From a virus: a stretch of DNA of 23,544 nucleotides. This document shows, piece after piece, positions 21,479-23,544 of this stretch. The notes beneath the pieces were generated by a model, which was not told where the DNA came from, ran no database searches, and saw only the letters and a list, made by a program, of their open reading frames with translations. Numbering within the stretch: the first letter of the stretch is position 1; the number at the start of each line of letters is the position of its first letter. A program made the position numbers and the translations under genes. The DNA lies in IMG/VR virus record IMGVR_UViG_3300030107_006310, positions 863 to 24,406 of that record. The stretch is one strand, 5' to 3'.

Positions 21479-23544
21479 ATGGCATTGTCTAAAGAATATC
21501 TAGTATATGATACTAGAAGAAAATATCCATTCCTTGAAAATGCTTCTGATGAAGAAGTATATAGATATGGAGCACGTCAATATAATGATGTAGAAATAGA
21601 ACCTTGGGATGTTAATGATACAAAGCAACAAACACAATTTAAACAACAATCACAATTAAATGAATTAGATACAACTCCTTCTTACTTTGATTATTTAGAT
21701 TATGGTGCTGATGAAAATAGTTGGTACATAACAAAGAAAGCTTATAATGATTCTTTAACAGGAATGAGTGAGCAATTACTTACTGGTAAAAAGCGATTTG
21801 ATTTAAGTGAATATGAGCCTCATATAGCTCAAGATATAGCTGCGACTGCTATGGGTTTCTTTATGCCTTTAGATTTAATTGCTATGTTTGCAGGTGGAGG
21901 ATTTGCTGCTAAAGGATATGGTGCTGTAGCACCATTAGTTACTAAACAGATGAGTAAAGAAGTTGCTAAAAAATTTGGAACTATAGAAGCATTGTCAAAA
22001 AGTGCTCCTATAGCTACTAAGATGTTAGAATCTGCTGGTTCTTTAGGTGCTTATGAAGGTGCTGTAGGTTATGTAAATGCTAGAAATCAAGGTATGAGCC
22101 AATCAGATGCTATAGGTGAAGGTGTAAAAGGTGTTATACATGGAAGTGCAATGGGAAGTATGGTTGGTGGTATTAGCCAAGGATTTGCAGGTAAACATAA
22201 AGAAATAATGGCATTAGCTGAAAAAGGTACATTGTCAACAGCTCAAAAAGCGACTAAAATTGCAACAGGTAAGACTGGTGCTTATGTTGCAGAAGTAGGT
22301 GCTTTTCAAGGTGCTTCAACTATAAGTCATTTAATGAAAGAAGGTGAATTGCCTGATGCTGATCAATTTTTATATGAACTGACATTTAACGCAGGTTTAA
22401 TTGGAGCTTTAAAAACATCTCATCTTGCTTTAAGTAAAGGTAAAGCTTATTTAAAAGAAAATGAAAATATTAAAAAGCTAACTGATTTAGGACTTGACGA
22501 CAATACTGCAGAAAAAGGATTGAAAAAAGAATTAGATGGAATGCTTGAACGTGGCGAAATAGATACTAATACTCACCAAAAAATGTCTGAGCCATTAGAA
22601 AAAATGTTAGATGCTAAGAAAAAATCTTACAATGAAAGCACATTAGGTTATGATGGTGTTATGCATTGGCTAGGTAATTTGTTGCCTAAAATAAGAAAGT
22701 CTAAAAGAGCCGATCAAGCTACTGCTCAAAACATTAAAGATGTTGTAATTGCAATAAAAGCCGAAAAGCAAATGCTTGAACAAATTAAAGAGCAATATAA
22801 TTTTAAAAAAGGCACTGCTACTGAAGTTGAGTCAAGAGCTTTAGATAGAAGGATTAAAGAAGTAGATAGTATTTTAAAAGAATTAGATAAAGATTTATCT
22901 AATATAAGAGAAGGTATATATAATACTGGTGAAAAGAAATTAGAAATAAAAGTTCCCTATAATAGAAATAAAATAATAGAAAAAGCTAATGAATATGGTT
23001 TAGATGTAGAAGATTTATTTAAAAATAGTGCTACAGCATCTAAAAATAAGTGGTCAAAACAAGAAAGGATAGAGGCTACTGAAAAAATATATGAATTTGA
23101 AAAACAATCTGCTATAAAAACCAAGTCTATAGAAAATCTTCAAAAAGATAAAAAGACTGATGTACCTAAAGCTGAAGGGACTGAGCCTTTATCTACTAGT
23201 AAATTTAGAGATAGTGTTAATAATGTTATTTTCAAAAGCAAGAAACTTGCTAGTGATATAAAAGATAGAATATTGTTAGCTGCAAAATTAGATGAAAAAC
23301 TTTCTGCAAGTAAAGGTGGATTTAAAAAGGACTCTAAGCCTTTAGCATTATATGAAGAAAGTAAAAATATTGTAAGAAGTATCTTGCAAGGCTCTTATGT
23401 AGTTAAATTTGGAAAAACTGTAAGAGCTGGTAGTTTAGTAGCAGGTACTAGAGAACGTATAAAACAAATGGATTCTTTTGCTAAATATTTAGCTAAAAAA
23501 GGTAAAAGCTTTAAAGATATGGTAGATGAAGATGTCCAATTATG
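21479..23544 (+). CDS. Large internal virion / ejection protein, 3' partial
   Basis: ATG 21479 follows GAGGA (21469-21473). The frame stays open to the window end, giving 688 codons without a stop, so the gene continues downstream. The N-terminus (KEYLVYDTRRKYPFLENASD, DEEVYRYGARQY) is a helical head typical of marine-phage internal virion proteins. Two Gly/Ala-rich hydrophobic stretches at residues about 120-152 (MGFFMPLDLIAMFAGGGFAA) and 213-238 (HGSAMGSMVGGISQGFAG) could insert in a membrane. Residues 300-688 are long charged helices (KAEKQMLEQIKEQYNFKK, RRIKEVDSILKELDKD). Proteins like T7 gp16 form an ejection conduit through the envelope, and this is the probable counterpart. No lytic transglycosylase motif is seen in the part present. 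Confidence 0.55.
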   Translation, partial: MALSKEYLVYDTRRKYPFLENASDEEVYRYGARQYNDVEIEPWDVNDTKQQTQFKQQSQLNELDTTPSYFDYLDYGADENSWYITKKAYNDSLTGMSEQLLTGKKRFDLSEYEPHIAQDIAATAMGFFMPLDLIAMFAGGGFAAKGYGAVAPLVTKQMSKEVAKKFGTIEALSKSAPIATKMLESAGSLGAYEGAVGYVNARNQGMSQSDAIGEGVKGVIHGSAMGSMVGGISQGFAGKHKEIMALAEKGTLSTAQKATKIATGKTGAYVAEVGAFQGASTISHLMKEGELPDADQFLYELTFNAGLIGALKTSHLALSKGKAYLKENENIKKLTDLGLDDNTAEKGLKKELDGMLERGEIDTNTHQKMSEPLEKMLDAKKKSYNESTLGYDGVMHWLGNLLPKIRKSKRADQATAQNIKDVVIAIKAEKQMLEQIKEQYNFKKGTATEVESRALDRRIKEVDSILKELDKDLSNIREGIYNTGEKKLEIKVPYNRNKIIEKANEYGLDVEDLFKNSATASKNKWSKQERIEATEKIYEFEKQSAIKTKSIENLQKDKKTDVPKAEGTEPLSTSKFRDSVNNVIFKSKKLASDIKDRILLAAKLDEKLSASKGGFKKDSKPLALYEESKNIVRSILQGSYVVKFGKTVRAGSLVAGTRERIKQMDSFAKYLAKKGKSFKDMVDEDVQL

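Noticed and set aside
1-23544. tRNA genes, attachment sites, integrase or transposon
   Set aside because: I found no cloverleaf with a GTTCRA-type arm, no recombinase motifs and no terminal inverted repeats. Absence is by eye only.

Overview
The window is an internal piece of a tailed-phage (Caudoviricetes) genome. It is strongly AT-rich. Every gene I can support lies on the + strand, packed end to end, with only two non-coding gaps above 50 bases (952-1059 and 17887-17958). Arginine codons are mostly AGA, and many genes have a clear AGGAG-type ribosome binding site. Protein style (marine-virome-like adaptor, fibre and internal virion proteins) and base composition suggest an aquatic phage of a low-GC bacterium. 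SAR11-like hosts would fit, but the host is inference only. The tail-nozzle-like protein plus large internal virion proteins point to podovirus-like architecture. There is no integrase, CRISPR array, rRNA or recognisable tRNA.

Layout. (1) 1-951: C-terminal part of the major capsid protein and a probable capsid decoration protein, followed by a GC-rich hairpin at 988-1015. (2) 1060-4430: small proteins and head-to-tail adaptor/neck proteins with beta-sandwich accessory proteins between them. One adaptor appears split into 3023-3328 and 3804-4430 around an intervening gene. (3) 4430-8954: two fibre-like genes sharing an N-terminal anchor. The second encodes a 1318-residue fibre with about 50 AIG-type beta-roll repeats. 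(4) 8972-9981: two small coiled-coil proteins, a T4-type lysozyme endolysin with its E-D-T triad, and a one-helix holin candidate. (5) 9992-12035: an accessory block with a calcineurin-like metallophosphoesterase, a two-helix membrane protein and a free-standing class II aminoacyl-tRNA-synthetase-like catalytic core lacking the anticodon-binding domain. (6) 12037-13070: five very small genes, three of them short membrane or Cys-bearing proteins. (7) 13070-17886: a 999-residue tail nozzle/hub protein and a 605-residue tail fibre. (8) 17959-23544: four genes for probable internal virion (DNA ejection) proteins, the last running off the window.

How it works together: regions 1-3, 7 and 8 are one virion-morphogenesis programme (shell, neck, nozzle, fibres, ejection proteins). 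Region 4 is lysis. Region 5 is the most unusual part: two soluble enzymes sit in the late transcription unit next to lysis genes, so they are expected to act late in infection. The most interesting signals are the synthetase-like enzyme, the modular mosaic of fibre anchors and tips, the split adaptor, and an FCCH-like beta domain inserted in two otherwise unrelated structural proteins.
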